Counted from the first letter of the stretch, positions 24,955-34,709 are shown. The stretch: 64,000 nucleotides of DNA from Mycolicibacterium tusciae JS617 (GCF_000243415.2 NZ_KI912270.1:2976001-3040000), one strand, 5' to 3'. Notes: generated by a model not told the origin, from the letters alone. Translations and numbers: made by a program.

Positions 24955-26061
24955 CTACCTCTCGAGGGTCCTGGTCTCGACGGTGGGGCTGTCGACGGTC
25001 GGGATGACACCCGTCGGGGCGTCGTCCTCGTGGCGGCCCCGGGCCTCGACGGTCTCGGCGAATTCACTGGCGCGATACCGGTGGGTGCCTTCGAGGTCGT
25101 CGCGGATCGCCTCCTGCGCGGCAGGCGGCAGCGTATGCATGAGCTCGCGGACGCGGGCCTTGCGACGTCCCACGGCCTGACGTTCGGGCATCCCGGGAGT
25201 CGCCTCGATCTGCGGCGGCACACCCTCGATCTCCTCGGTGCCGCCGTCGTGGTGGCCGGCGTCGACCATGGCCTGCTCCTCGGCCATCGTCGACTCGTCC
25301 TTCTCCTCCGACATACCGATCGGGCCGATACGGCGGCCGTTGAGGAACTGCCGAACCACCGGCTCATCACTGGTCAGCAGCACCTCGCGAGGCCCGAACA
25401 TCACCAGCTTCTTGCGGAACAGCATGCCCATGTTGTCGGGCACGGTCCGCGCAATGTTGATGTTGTGCGTCACGATCAAAATCGTGCAGTCGATCTGAGC
25501 ATTGATATCGATCAACAGCTGCGACAGATACGCCGTACGAACGGGGTCCAGACCGGAGTCCGGCTCGTCGCAGAGGATGATCTGCGGGTCGAGCACCAAT
25601 GAACGGGCCAACCCGGCGCGCTTGCGCATACCGCCGGAGATCTCCCCGGGGAACTTGTTCTCGTCACCGCCCAGACCGACGAGGTCGAGCTTCTCCATGA
25701 CGATGTTGCGGATTTCGCTTTCCTTCTTCTTGGTGTGCTCACGCAAGGGGAAAGCGGTGTTGTCATACAGGCTCATCGAACCGAACAGGGCGCCGTCCTG
25801 AAACATCACACCGAACAGCGTGCGGATCTCGTAGAGCTCCTTCGCCGTGCACTCGATGATGTTGGTGCCATCGACGATGATCTTGCCGCGCTCAGGCCGC
25901 AAAAGACCGATCAGCGACTTCAGGAACACCGACTTACCAGTACCCGAGGGACCCAGCAGAACACTGACCTCACCTGCCGGAACCTCCAGCGTGACGTCTT
26001 CCCAGATTCGCTGGGGCCCGAAGGACTTCGTAAGTCCCTCGACCTGAATTCCAATGCCCAC
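24955..26061 (-). CDS. mkl: MceG/Mkl ATPase of Mce lipid importers
   Basis: A 368-residue ABC ATPase that powers Mce transporters (lipid and sterol import) in mycobacteria. Walker A GPSGTGKSVF (about residues 37–46), Q-loop FQDGALFG, signature GEISGGMRKRAGLARS, Walker B QIILCDEPDSGLDP and the switch His in LIVTHNINIA are all present. Beyond residue 250 there is a charged C-terminal extension with AEEQAMVDAG and RVRELMHTLPPAA, typical of the mycobacterial protein. The GTG start at 26061 follows GGAAGGA. It is distant from any mce operon, as usual for this shared ATPase. Confidence 0.95.
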   Translation of the reverse strand: MGIGIQVEGLTKSFGPQRIWEDVTLEVPAGEVSVLLGPSGTGKSVFLKSLIGLLRPERGKIIVDGTNIIECTAKELYEIRTLFGVMFQDGALFGSMSLYDNTAFPLREHTKKKESEIRNIVMEKLDLVGLGGDENKFPGEISGGMRKRAGLARSLVLDPQIILCDEPDSGLDPVRTAYLSQLLIDINAQIDCTILIVTHNINIARTVPDNMGMLFRKKLVMFGPREVLLTSDEPVVRQFLNGRRIGPIGMSEEKDESTMAEEQAMVDAGHHDGGTEEIEGVPPQIEATPGMPERQAVGRRKARVRELMHTLPPAAQEAIRDDLEGTHRYRASEFAETVEARGRHEDDAPTGVIPTVDSPTVETRTLER

Positions 26062-26089
26062 GCGGGGATCCTTCCGCCAAGTTCGCAGG

Positions 26090-26109
26090 CCACAGGCCTC
26101 CGCCTGTGG
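26090..26109 (-). promoter_or_regulatory. hairpin in mkl 5' leader
   Basis: CCACAGGC, CTCC and GCCTGTGG form a perfect 8-bp stem with a 4-nt loop, 28 bases before the mkl GTG. It could affect translation or stability of the mkl message; no family match known. Confidence 0.4.
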
Positions 26110-26562
26110 CTTGAGTCACTGTAGCGTACGCCGTTACCCGGCACTGGCGATGCACCACGTCCGATACCGCCGATGCCCCAAATCGCAATTAACCTGCACG
26201 TCACCGCCGGTGCGGCCACGGGCCTTACAGCGCGGCCCAGGGCGACCGAAACACCCCTCGCGATCGTTTGCGGAATCTGCACCAAAGCGCTGATTTCCTG
26301 GCGCGGCGCCACGGTCACCAATAGCTGGATCCGAGGCAGATCGCCCCCAAAGTCGGCATTGATACCGCACTACCCCGAACCCACCGAGGTGCTCGACGGT
26401 TAGACCGGTGAATTCAAGGACATGTGTTGGTGGACAACAAGGCGGCCACGCATGGCGTCGTCGATGCCGCGGTGAAGTCCGCCACCAAGGCTCGCGGCGG
26501 TGCGGGACGCAGCCGTCCGTAGCCAGCCGGCAGCCAGGCGGCTCCCGAACCAATATGCCGTT

Positions 26563-26643
26563 GTGCCAACTTCATAGCGACGTTGTCGCTCAACTACTAC
26601 CGCCACCAAAACACCAGCGACACTGTCGCGCGAAGCTTGGCAC
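26563..26643. repeat. REP-like 82-bp repeat, copy A (diverged)
   Basis: Runs from GTGCCAAC to GCTTGGCAC, with the internal AACTACTACCGCC spacer shared with copies B (43823–43904) and C (split by IS110). It is 81 bp and more diverged (AGCGACGTTGTCGCT, AGCGACACTGTCGCG). The flank CTCCCGAACCAATATG also matches the flanks of B and C. Confidence 0.75.
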
Positions 26644-26746
26644 AGTGGCAAGTGCCTCCGGAGAGGCCGGCTCAGCGCGCATTACGGCACGAGCCACGGG
26701 ACCCGCCGAGCCGAGCACGGATGCACCGCCCACCGCCGAAACGCAG

Positions 26747-26779
26747 AACCGCCCGGGATCGTGTTGATCCCGGGCGGTT
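26747..26779 (-). terminator. terminator downstream of rplL
   Basis: A perfect 14-bp stem: AACCGCCCGGGATC pairs with GATCCCGGGCGGTT around a 5-nt loop, 13 bases past the rplL stop. The T tract is weak, as often in mycobacteria. Confidence 0.8.
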
Positions 26780-26791
26780 GCTACGTCTGAA

Positions 26792-27181
26792 TTACTTGAC
26801 GGTGACCGAAGCGCCTGCGGCCTCGAGCTTGCCCTTGGCTTCCTCGGCGGCCTCCTTGGTGACCTTCTCGAGCAGCGGCTTGGGGGCGCTGTCGACGAGG
26901 TCCTTGGCCTCCTTGAGGCCCAGGCCGGAGACGATCTCGCGGACGACCTTGATGACGCCGATCTTCTTCTCGCCGGCACCCTCGAGGATGAGGTCGAACT
27001 CGGACTGCTCCTCGGCGGCCTCCGCAGGTGCACCGGCGGCGGGGCCGGCGGCCGCGATGGCGACCGGAGCGGCGGCGGTGACCTCGAAGGTCTCCTCGAA
27101 CTTCTTGACGAACTCAGAGAGCTCAAGCAGCGTCAGTTCCTTGAACGCGTCGAGCAGGTCGTCGGTGGAAAGCTTGGCCAT
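26792..27181 (-). CDS. rplL: ribosomal protein bL12 (L7/L12)
   Basis: A 129-residue stalk protein. The N-terminal dimerisation domain ([20 protein letters not shown]), the Ala/Pro/Gly-rich hinge at about residues 35–58 and the C-terminal factor-binding domain ([20 protein letters not shown]) are complete. It binds uL10 and recruits translation GTPases. It follows rplJ after 47 bases, and a strong terminator lies behind it. Confidence 0.98.
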   Translation of the reverse strand: MAKLSTDDLLDAFKELTLLELSEFVKKFEETFEVTAAAPVAIAAAGPAAGAPAEAAEEQSEFDLILEGAGEKKIGVIKVVREIVSGLGLKEAKDLVDSAPKPLLEKVTKEAAEEAKGKLEAAGASVTVK

Positions 27182-27228
27182 GATTGGTCCTTCCTGATTC
27201 TTTCTTGATTACCGGTTGTGTGGTTGGG

Positions 27229-27837
27229 CTACTCGGCCGCGTCGGCCGGTGCCTGGTCTTCGGATGACGCCTCAGCGGGAGCCTCGGCAGCGGGTTCGTC
27301 GGCGGTGGGGGCCGCTCCAGGCTCCGAGGCCTTCTTCTCTTGCAGTGCAGCGAACAGCCGTGCGGCCTGAGACGCCGGAGCGTTGAACAGTCCTGCGGCC
27401 TTCGACAGATTGGCCTTCATCGCACCGGCCAACATGGCCAGCAGCACCTCGCGCGATTCCAGGTCGGCGATCTTTTCGACCTCGGAAACGCTCAGCGCGC
27501 GGCCGTCCATGTAGCCGCCCTTGATGACGAGCGCCTTGTTGTCCTTGGCGAACTTCTTGATCGCCTTGGCGGCGTCGACAGCCTCGCCCTTGACGAACGC
27601 GATCGCGGTGGGTCCGACGAAAAGCTCGTCGAGACCGTCGATGCCCGCCTCCGCCGCAGCACGCTTGACCAGCGTGTTCTTGGCGATTGTGTAGGTGGCG
27701 GAATCACCGAGCGAACGGCGCAGGTCTTTGAGGTTGGCAACCGTCAGCCCGCGGTACTCGGTGACGAGCGTCGCCGTCGAGTCCTTGAACTGTTCGGCGA
27801 TGTCGGCAACCGCGGTGGCCTTTTCAGCCTTGGCCAT
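27229..27837 (-). CDS. rplJ: ribosomal protein uL10
   Basis: A 202-residue uL10, base of the L12 stalk. The family core is present ([59 protein letters not shown]). The C-terminus adds about 35 Ala/Pro/Glu-rich residues after FAALQEKK, making it longer than the roughly 178 residues of M. tuberculosis L10. It is preceded by an L10 leader with its own promoter and followed by rplL. Confidence 0.97.
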   Translation of the reverse strand: MAKAEKATAVADIAEQFKDSTATLVTEYRGLTVANLKDLRRSLGDSATYTIAKNTLVKRAAAEAGIDGLDELFVGPTAIAFVKGEAVDAAKAIKKFAKDNKALVIKGGYMDGRALSVSEVEKIADLESREVLLAMLAGAMKANLSKAAGLFNAPASQAARLFAALQEKKASEPGAAPTADEPAAEAPAEASSEDQAPADAAE

Positions 27838-28021
27838 GCATGCCTCCTCGTAGATCGGGACCGAGGTGGCCGAGAGGGATCACGTCCAGAAATGACGAAC
27901 GCCCCGACACAGACAGGTCGGGGCGCATACATGAAGCACTAGCCTCGTCCTCCTGCGTGGGCCGCCGAGCAATGCCGGACCTTCAACCGATTTCTCGGTA
28001 ACCAACGGTCTTGGGTAGAAC
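27838..28021 (-). ncRNA. L10 leader RNA (rplJL autoregulation)
   Basis: The 180-base leader contains the features of the L10-binding leader: an AGACCGTTGGTTACCGAG stem region, AAGGTCCGGCA, and the purine-rich CAGGAGGACGAGG, then a GC hairpin (GCCCCGACC at 27902–27910, pairing with GGTCGGGGC at 27916–27924). Excess L10(L12)4 would bind here and repress rplJL. The assignment rests on position and remembered motifs. Confidence 0.65.
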
Positions 28022-28028
28022 GCTGCCA

Positions 28029-28058
28029 AATATAGCCGACCACCTGCCGATCAGCCAA
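28029..28058 (-). promoter_or_regulatory. candidate rplJ promoter
   Basis: On the minus strand TTGGCT (28053–28058), an 18-base spacer and TATATT (28029–28034). It overlaps the last codons of the upstream oxidoreductase gene and would start transcription about 185 bases before rplJ, just ahead of the L10 leader. Confidence 0.5.
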
Positions 28059-28911
28059 AACGGTCCGCAGCGGCTGCCAGCGCGGCGAGGTGATCGTCGA
28101 CGCTCGCCAGTCCGTGCCCCACCGTGCTGACCGCCACGTGGGTGGCACCCGCCTCGGCCCATGCGGACAGTGCCGCCGCGACGGCGTCGGGCTCGATCGA
28201 AGATCTCACCTGGCCCTGCAGCCCAAGTGCGTCGGGATCGCGTCCGGCCGCGACCGCCGCCTCACGAACTGCCGCGCGGGCATCGTCGAGCTTCGGTCCC
28301 GGGCCCATCATGGGGAACCAGCCATCGGCGATCCGCCCGATCCGTTCATAACCCTTCGCCGTCGCCGTGCCGATCCACACGGGGATCGGTCGCTGCACCG
28401 GACGCGGCGCCAGGCCGGCTCCGGTGACGGTGTCGAACTTGCCCTCGAACGAGACACTGCGCTCGGTCCACAGTCGCCGCATGAGTTCGATCTGTTCCTC
28501 CGACCGCGCGCCCCGGACACCGAAGTCCTCACCGAGTGCGTCGTATTCGACGGCGTTCCAACCGATTCCGACGCCGAGCCGGAACCTGCCCTGCGACAAC
28601 AGGTCGACTTCGGCGGCCTGCTTGGCGACCAGTACGGTCTGGCGCTGCGGGAGGATGAGGACGCCGGTGACGAATTCGAGCGTCGTGGTGGCCGCGGCGA
28701 GGTATCCGAACATCACCAACGGCTCGTGAAACGTGGTGTCGACGTCGTAAAACCCGTCCCACCCCGCGTGCACGGCCGGATCGGCACCCACCACGTGGTC
28801 GTATGCGAGCAGGTGGTCGTAACCAAGCGCTTCGACTCCTTGGCCGTAGGCGCGGACCGCTCCGACATCGCCACCGAGCTCGGTTTGGGGGAAGACCACG
28901 CCGACACGCAT
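28051..28911 (-). CDS. LLM-class F420-dependent oxidoreductase
   Basis: A 286-residue luciferase-like TIM-barrel protein. Features: MRVGVVFPQTELGGDVGAVR start, AYDHVVG loop, LEFVTGVLILPQRQTVLVAK and GRFRLGVGIGWNAVEYDALG, typical of mycobacterial F420-dependent oxidoreductases, which use deazaflavin for hydride transfer. The start at 28911 was chosen over a longer frame to 29397 that runs across the ROK kinase. It lies 83 bases after the ROK gene on the same strand and is the last gene of that run. Substrate unknown. Confidence 0.88.
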   Translation of the reverse strand: MRVGVVFPQTELGGDVGAVRAYGQGVEALGYDHLLAYDHVVGADPAVHAGWDGFYDVDTTFHEPLVMFGYLAAATTTLEFVTGVLILPQRQTVLVAKQAAEVDLLSQGRFRLGVGIGWNAVEYDALGEDFGVRGARSEEQIELMRRLWTERSVSFEGKFDTVTGAGLAPRPVQRPIPVWIGTATAKGYERIGRIADGWFPMMGPGPKLDDARAAVREAAVAAGRDPDALGLQGQVRSSIEPDAVAAALSAWAEAGATHVAVSTVGHGLASVDDHLAALAAAADRFG

Positions 28912-28994
28912 GCCCCTATGACACCAGTCATCCCTTCGCTGATGCCGCACCACCCCTGCGATTTCGGTGCGCGGGCGGTCGATCTCAGCGATCG

Positions 28995-29942
28995 TTAGCG
29001 CACCGAAATCACCAAAGCGGCGGCACCGACCAGTCCGGCGTCGCCCCCAAGTTCGGCGGGCACGACCCGCAGATCGCGGATGAAGTCCAGGCCCGCGTAG
29101 GTGTGCAGCGCCTCGCGGAGCGGGTCGAACAACAGCGGGCCGGCTTTGGCCACTCCTCCGCCGACGACAACGAGGTCGAGGTCGCACACCGCGCCGACCG
29201 ACGCGATCATCGCGGCCACCGCCGTCGCACCACGCGCGAAGGTCCGCAGCGCAATCGCATTGCCCGCAGCCGCGGCGTCGGCCAGTTCCTTGGCATCGGC
29301 GCCGGCAGGCGCATCCCACCCCTGCTCCCTGGCCCACTGCGCCATCCGCGGACCGGCGGCAATCGTCTCGACGCAACCGCGGCCACCGCATGTGCACGGC
29401 CTGCCGTCCGGGTCGACGACGACATGGCCGACGTGTCCGGCATTGCCGGTGCGGCCGTCATACGGCGCGCCGTCCAGCACCAACCCACCGCCGACTCCGG
29501 TGGACACCACCATGCCGAGCAGGAACTCGGCGCCACGGCCCGCGCCGCGCCATCGCTCCCCCATCGCCATGCAGAGCCCGTCCCCGCCGAGCCGCACGGG
29601 CGCGTCGACGATCGCAGACAGCCGGTCGACGATCGGAAAGCGTTGCCACTCGGTGATATTGATCGGGCTGACGGTGCCCGTCTGCAGGTCGATCGGCCCG
29701 GCTGACGCGACGCCGACGCCGCGCACCGCACCGCCTGCGGTCGACAATGCCTCGATGACAAGCGATTCGATCACCGCCCATATCGCCTCAGCGTCACCGT
29801 CGGGAGTCGGCAGCTTCGCCTGATGGACCAGAGCGCCGTCGTCGTCGACGAGACCGACGGCAATCTTCGTGCCCCCGATATCGATTGCGAGAGTCGGTGT
29901 CCGGCGGGCAGGAGCGGTGCGACCGGGGGTGGATGTAGCCAT
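28995..29942 (-). CDS. ROK family sugar kinase (glucokinase-like)
   Basis: A 315-residue kinase. The N-terminal ATP-binding motif (LAIDIGGTKIAVGLVDDDG), the sugar-binding region (ADRP-type 'VRLGGDGLCMAMGERWRG'), GTGVGGGLVLDG and the ROK zinc signature CTCGGRGCVE (near residue 155) are intact. ROK members phosphorylate glucose, N-acetylhexosamines or mannose. Its ATG shares one base with the stop of the 'FabD2' gene (TGATG), and the GH38 mannosidase lies one gene upstream; a role in phosphorylating a sugar released by the mannosidase is an inference. Confidence 0.92.
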   Translation of the reverse strand: MATSTPGRTAPARRTPTLAIDIGGTKIAVGLVDDDGALVHQAKLPTPDGDAEAIWAVIESLVIEALSTAGGAVRGVGVASAGPIDLQTGTVSPINITEWQRFPIVDRLSAIVDAPVRLGGDGLCMAMGERWRGAGRGAEFLLGMVVSTGVGGGLVLDGAPYDGRTGNAGHVGHVVVDPDGRPCTCGGRGCVETIAAGPRMAQWAREQGWDAPAGADAKELADAAAAGNAIALRTFARGATAVAAMIASVGAVCDLDLVVVGGGVAKAGPLLFDPLREALHTYAGLDFIRDLRVVPAELGGDAGLVGAAALVISVR

Positions 29943-30487
29943 CAGTGCCTATGGGTGTTGTCGGGCTGCCGCGGATCGCCGGGATGCTCATAGCCCGGGG
30001 ACAACTCGACGAGAGCGGCGCACCGGGCGTCCAGCCACAACCGAAACGCGCGACGCCTGGCCGCGGCGCGCAGGTGTTCGGCGACGCCCGCGGTCCCGGT
30101 GAACCGCAACGGATTCCGCTCCTCGTAGGCCGCGACCGCCTCATCGGTCACATCGACGCTTGCCGTCACGTCCACAAACAACGCCCGCGCCAGCGGATCG
30201 GACAGCACCGACGCGGCAATGCTGCCGATCTCGAGCCGCACGGTCATATCCGGCAGCAGGTCGTCCTCCGACGGCGCACCCGAAGCGGTCAATCCGCGTG
30301 CGGTCGCCTCGGTGGCCACCACGCGTTCGGTGACCAGAAGCTGTGTCAGCCAACGCCGTAGCTGTCGTCCCTCGCTGGTGCCTGGACGCGGCAACGACGA
30401 GGCGGAGCGTGACGCCCGTAGCCGGGCTTCGCGTGCGTCGACCTCATCGACTCCCACCGGCACCCCGCCGACCATCGCCGCTGTCAT
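29942..30487 (-). CDS. SurA_N-like small protein (position of Rv0649 'FabD2')
   Basis: A 181-residue protein at the position of M. tuberculosis fabD2, but no malonyltransferase motif (GHSxG) or the His of FabD is visible. Instead the N-terminus (VGGVPVGVDEVDAREARLR, then LRRWLTQLLVTERVVATEA) resembles the helical SurA/PpiC N-terminal domain of peptidyl-prolyl isomerase chaperones. The C-terminal tail HPGDPRQPDNTHRH is His/Asp-rich. The start at 30487 overlaps the mannosidase stop (ATGA); a longer frame was rejected. It may be a folding or assembly factor for its neighbours; function unproven. Confidence 0.7.
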   Translation of the reverse strand: MTAAMVGGVPVGVDEVDAREARLRASRSASSLPRPGTSEGRQLRRWLTQLLVTERVVATEATARGLTASGAPSEDDLLPDMTVRLEIGSIAASVLSDPLARALFVDVTASVDVTDEAVAAYEERNPLRFTGTAGVAEHLRAAARRRAFRLWLDARCAALVELSPGYEHPGDPRQPDNTHRH

Positions 30488-33400
30488 CGGACAGTCACCT
30501 TCACCGCGGGCGAGTACAGCAACTGCCCCGCAGCGGCGACCCGGATCAGCGCCCACCATTCACCGGGTTGTACCCATACCGGCGGCGTGACGTCGAAGCT
30601 GAGTTCAGCCGTACCGCGAGCCGGCAGTTCGACACCAGATGCGGCGGGCCCCATCCACTCCCAGGTTCCCCACGGGCTGATCAGGTGGGCCTCGACGGCG
30701 AGCTCCGCATGGGCGTCGGTGGCGACGCCGACCGTGAGAACGGCGCGCTCTCCCGCCTTGACGTCGACGGCCTCGGGGTCGGCGACGAACCGCAGCAGAC
30801 TGTCCTCGGGCGGTGCGGCCACCGAGACGATGCACACATCCTCGACCACCTGGCGCCAGGACGGCGGCATCGAAACGTGGTGGCCGGTCAGTGCGAGTTC
30901 CGCCCGGATCGGATACAGGCCCGGCGAAACGGTTGACGGCGCACTCACCTGCACATCGATCGCCAGGTGCTCACCGGGGGGCAGCATGAACGGGAGCTCA
31001 GCGGGATCGGTCGTCCAGCCGTCCGGACTCAGTAGCCGCACGTGGCCGTGCAGCACCGTGTCGCTGCAATCGCTGGCGACCGTAAGCCGCAGCTGTGCTT
31101 GCGAATTCGATTCGACAGCGATCTGCTGCGGATCCAGGTGGGCCACCGCCGGGAGGCCGCCGAGCGGCGCGGGCCCACGGTTGTGCAGCCAGTAACGCGC
31201 ATACAGCGGTTGGGCGGCCTCAGCGTCGGGTGCCAACACGGCGTGATCGGCCTGGAGTACCTGCGGCAGGTTCAGCCGGGTCAGCACGGTGGCGATCTCG
31301 AATCCGTGCAGGGCGAGCCCCTCTGACGAAAGCTGCTGGACTCGCGGCTTTTCCAGCAGGTCGACCCGTGCTGCGGCCGAAACCCGGCGCAGTCCCGAAC
31401 GAACCTCGACGTCGGTTGCGGCACCCGATGTTTCGACCAGGCGCACCGCGACGCCGTCGACGGGATGGGCATGCCGACTGCTGCCACCTGCCAGCGGGTT
31501 GCCCGCAGCCTTCAGCGCGCCGAGTTGCACGGTGCCTGCGGGTTCGATCTCCAACAGCGATCCCCACGGCGGTAAACCACCTGCGGCGCCGGCATTCTCG
31601 GTGACCGCCTGCGGTGGCCGGGAGAACTCCGCGCTGCGTGCCGGGATCGCGGACTGACGCCAGTCACCGTCACCGGAGACCACCGCGTACTCGAAGGTGT
31701 GCGTCCAGTGTTGTAGCGCAAAGTTGGACCCGTCGGGTGCGGTACGTCGTGGCGGGTCGATCCAGGTGCCCGACGGCCAACCGGTGCATGAACGCATCAG
31801 CGACATGTGCAGCGTGCCGTCGGAATCGACGGCGAACCCGGGTATTCCGCGGTTGAGCACCGCGACCGTGCGCGCGGCGAACGGCTCCAGCTCGGCGGGC
31901 GCATCCTGATCGACGACGATCTCGAAGTCGGCGAGATCGGCGACAAGCGAGTCAACGGCGGCGTAAAGCTCCGATGCGGCGATGACGAGCACCGGTAGCG
32001 CACGCACACCCCGCAGATCCGCGCCCGGCACCCACTCGTCGGCCAGCGGCGCGGTGGCCGGCACCCACACTCTCGCCCGACCGGTCGCGTCGAGCTGACG
32101 CTCCAGTTCCTCGGCGTAGACCGGATCGGCGTCGGCCAAAACCGCTGCGGTGAAGGCATTCTGGTCCGGTGCGCCGAGGGCGATCCGCGCGTCAGGGAGG
32201 TTGGAGTCGACATCGATATCGCCGTAGCGCGGATGATCGGCCCCGCTGCAGGTGGCCGTGACGCCTGCGCGTGCGAGCGCAACCATCAACGAGCGCGCCA
32301 GCGGAGCCGACGCCGACTCCGTCGGAGACACCACCTCGGCCACCGACACCGCGCGTACGCCCCCGCTGTTGCTGCTCCTCGCGTTTGCGCTACCAAGCCG
32401 GACCCGCACCGCCGACGACAGCCCGAACCAGCCGTAGGCCGGGTTGTCCAGCGTCCACGGATGCGTGGCGGAGTCGACGGCCGATTCCTCACCCTTGGAG
32501 TGCAGCAGCCCGAAGCCGCGGCCGATCACCGCATCCCCGACCTCGCTGACGGGCATCGCGCCCGGTACCGGACACGGCCAGCGCAGCCGCAACAGCCGAT
32601 CTGCGCCGGTGAACTCGTCGACGGTGGTCCGACAATCCACCCGGGCCACGTCGTGCCACAGCGTCAGAATCTGCGTGTAGCGCAACAGATCCCCGATCCG
32701 GCCCCGGACGACCAGTCGCTGACCAAGGGGTCCGCGGTACGCCTGAACCTCGGCCCGCGCCCCCGACGAGCAGACGACCGGGCCCTTCGGCAGCAGATGC
32801 CACGGGCCCTCGCCGGCCTCCGGGTGTGCCGGGTATTCGTCGTACACCGCCAGCTCGTTGCCGACCTTTCCGTCGGCGATCAGTTCGCGATCCGAGGAGC
32901 ACTCGACCAGTGAGGTGACGCCGCCGCCGCGGTCGGCGTCCACCCGAAGCCGATAGTGCGCGTTGCCGATCTGGTTACCGTCCAACGGCTTCCATCCGTG
33001 GGCGTCCGCTGTGGGCTCCAGCCGGTAGGACTGCCATCCCAAGGACGGCACGTCACGCGCCAGCCAGCTGACTACGCGTCCATCGTGTTCGACGTGCGTC
33101 GGCAGCTCGGCGCCGTCGGAATCGAGCACCTGAACGCCGGAGCCCACCGGCTCATCGAACCGGGCCGTCACGATGTCACTACGCTTGTGCGCCACAGCAT
33201 TCCACACGACGACGCCGCCATCAACAGCTCGTGACAGCAGGGCGAGTGCGTTGTCACGGGCCGTCGTGCCGAGTTCCCACGCGTCGCGCCATCCCGTCAG
33301 CAGGTCGAGGTAGACCTGATCGGATTCCGAGCCGGTGATCGCGTCGTGGTGTGCGCCGTAGATAAGCTGCACCCAGGCCTTGGCCAAGGCGGCCTCCGGG

Positions 33401-34692
33401 TACGTCGCACCGGCAAGGAGACCCGCGAACACGGCGAACTTCTCGGCGTCGAGCACCGCGTCCTCGGTGGCCCGGTTGGCCTGTTTGGTGTCGATGTAGG
33501 ACACGTGACAGCCGGTGTAGATCGGGTTCATGTCACGGGTCTGCGGCGAGGCCTCGACCCCACGCTCCGCGAGCTCCTCACGCACCGCCGAGAAGAATTC
33601 ACTCGGTAACGCGCACACGAACTTCGGCCACGTGTAGCGCGCATTCCAGTCTCGGTGGATCTCGGTGACCCACTTGTTCGGCGGTGTGTAATCGGTGCCG
33701 ACCGGCAGCAGCACATTGCGCGTCAGCGCCACCTTCTTCAATCCCGCGAACAGTTCGTACGTTGCGGCCTCGGCCTCCTCGAGTGTTGCGGCCGAATCCA
33801 TCCACCACCCCGCTGCGTAGTGGGCGGGCATGTAGTGGGTGAGCAGGCCGCGCCCGGACGGGGCGATCCATTCGAACTCGCTGCTGAACTGCATCCGCTC
33901 GGGGTCACCGTCGCCGGCCATCGGCCCCCACTGGTGGTGCGGTCCACGCGCCCACGAGCTGGACGTCAACCCGGCGTCGGCCGCCATCCCGGGAAACTGG
34001 GGATCGTGCCCGAAGGCGTCGAGCTGCCATGCGGTGGCAGGGTCGGCGCCCAAGATATCGCGCTGAAAACCCATGCCGTGCACAAAGTTCCGGATGGTCG
34101 TTTCCGGGCTCGTCAAGTTGGTGTTGGGCTCGTTGTAGGTGCCACCCATGATCTCGACGCGGCCGTCGGCGATAAACCTGCGCAGGTCGGCACGGTCCTC
34201 GGGGTGGGTGTCCCAGAACGGCTTGAGGTAGTCGACCTCGGCCAGCACGAACTTGTATTCGGGTTCGCGCCGAGCCATCTCGAGATGTGCCCGCACCAGG
34301 TCGAAACCGTTGGTCTGCCTGCAGCGGCCCGGCGGGTCCTCGCTCCACACGCTGGTATAGGCGGCCTGGGTGTTCCACCACACCGGGTCGTAGTGGAAGT
34401 GGCTGATCATGTACATCGTCCAGCCGGGCTCGGCGACGGTGAAGACGAACCCAGTGATGCTGTCCCCGGCGATGACCCGCGCGTCGCGCTGCTCACCGAC
34501 TACGGGATCAGTCACCACCACAGGCACCTCGACGCTGCCATCGCCGGGAGCGGCTGACGCCCGACCGCTGAGACGGTCGCCCTCGACGCGCACGCTGCCG
34601 CCCCCACCGGCGTAGGCGACTCGAACCAACTGCTGCGGTGCCTGCGACGGCCCTGTGAAGAGCTCCGTCGACGCCGCGGAGATCACGTGCAC
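30484..34692 (-). CDS. alpha-mannosidase, glycoside hydrolase family 38
   Basis: A 1402-residue enzyme, longer than the roughly 1215 residues remembered for M. tuberculosis Rv0648. GH38 motifs: MISHFHYDPVWWNTQ (zinc-binding His/Asp), YLKPFWDTHPED, GGTYNEPNTNL and WQLDAFGHDPQFPG, whose Asp (near residue 220) is the expected nucleophile, then a long beta-rich C-terminal part with NEW1-like and Ig-like sections (PALPVWVQPGEWWALIRV type). No signal peptide, so it may act on cytosolic mannosides or glycolipids. GTG start at 34692, 17 bases after the EEP gene; the next gene overlaps the stop. Confidence 0.92.
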   Translation of the reverse strand: MHVISAASTELFTGPSQAPQQLVRVAYAGGGGSVRVEGDRLSGRASAAPGDGSVEVPVVVTDPVVGEQRDARVIAGDSITGFVFTVAEPGWTMYMISHFHYDPVWWNTQAAYTSVWSEDPPGRCRQTNGFDLVRAHLEMARREPEYKFVLAEVDYLKPFWDTHPEDRADLRRFIADGRVEIMGGTYNEPNTNLTSPETTIRNFVHGMGFQRDILGADPATAWQLDAFGHDPQFPGMAADAGLTSSSWARGPHHQWGPMAGDGDPERMQFSSEFEWIAPSGRGLLTHYMPAHYAAGWWMDSAATLEEAEAATYELFAGLKKVALTRNVLLPVGTDYTPPNKWVTEIHRDWNARYTWPKFVCALPSEFFSAVREELAERGVEASPQTRDMNPIYTGCHVSYIDTKQANRATEDAVLDAEKFAVFAGLLAGATYPEAALAKAWVQLIYGAHHDAITGSESDQVYLDLLTGWRDAWELGTTARDNALALLSRAVDGGVVVWNAVAHKRSDIVTARFDEPVGSGVQVLDSDGAELPTHVEHDGRVVSWLARDVPSLGWQSYRLEPTADAHGWKPLDGNQIGNAHYRLRVDADRGGGVTSLVECSSDRELIADGKVGNELAVYDEYPAHPEAGEGPWHLLPKGPVVCSSGARAEVQAYRGPLGQRLVVRGRIGDLLRYTQILTLWHDVARVDCRTTVDEFTGADRLLRLRWPCPVPGAMPVSEVGDAVIGRGFGLLHSKGEESAVDSATHPWTLDNPAYGWFGLSSAVRVRLGSANARSSNSGGVRAVSVAEVVSPTESASAPLARSLMVALARAGVTATCSGADHPRYGDIDVDSNLPDARIALGAPDQNAFTAAVLADADPVYAEELERQLDATGRARVWVPATAPLADEWVPGADLRGVRALPVLVIAASELYAAVDSLVADLADFEIVVDQDAPAELEPFAARTVAVLNRGIPGFAVDSDGTLHMSLMRSCTGWPSGTWIDPPRRTAPDGSNFALQHWTHTFEYAVVSGDGDWRQSAIPARSAEFSRPPQAVTENAGAAGGLPPWGSLLEIEPAGTVQLGALKAAGNPLAGGSSRHAHPVDGVAVRLVETSGAATDVEVRSGLRRVSAAARVDLLEKPRVQQLSSEGLALHGFEIATVLTRLNLPQVLQADHAVLAPDAEAAQPLYARYWLHNRGPAPLGGLPAVAHLDPQQIAVESNSQAQLRLTVASDCSDTVLHGHVRLLSPDGWTTDPAELPFMLPPGEHLAIDVQVSAPSTVSPGLYPIRAELALTGHHVSMPPSWRQVVEDVCIVSVAAPPEDSLLRFVADPEAVDVKAGERAVLTVGVATDAHAELAVEAHLISPWGTWEWMGPAASGVELPARGTAELSFDVTPPVWVQPGEWWALIRVAAAGQLLYSPAVKVTVR

Positions 34693-34709
34693 GCCAGAAC
34701 CCTACGGCG

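Larger units (their letters stand above)
26062..26791. other. 730-bp gene-free stretch between mkl and rplL
   Basis: No reliable gene. It contains an 8-bp perfect hairpin in the mkl leader (26090–26109), a possible mkl –10 TACAGT (26118–26123, minus strand), one copy of the REP-like repeat (26563–26643) and the rplL terminator (26747–26779). In M. tuberculosis this interval carries other genes (TetR and carotenoid-cleaving oxygenase, from memory); here they are absent. Confidence 0.6.

Noticed and set aside
26134..26553. A 139-codon minus-strand frame between mkl and rplL
   Set aside because: Cys/Arg/Pro/His-rich composition, no ribosome-binding site, no domain; probably chance.
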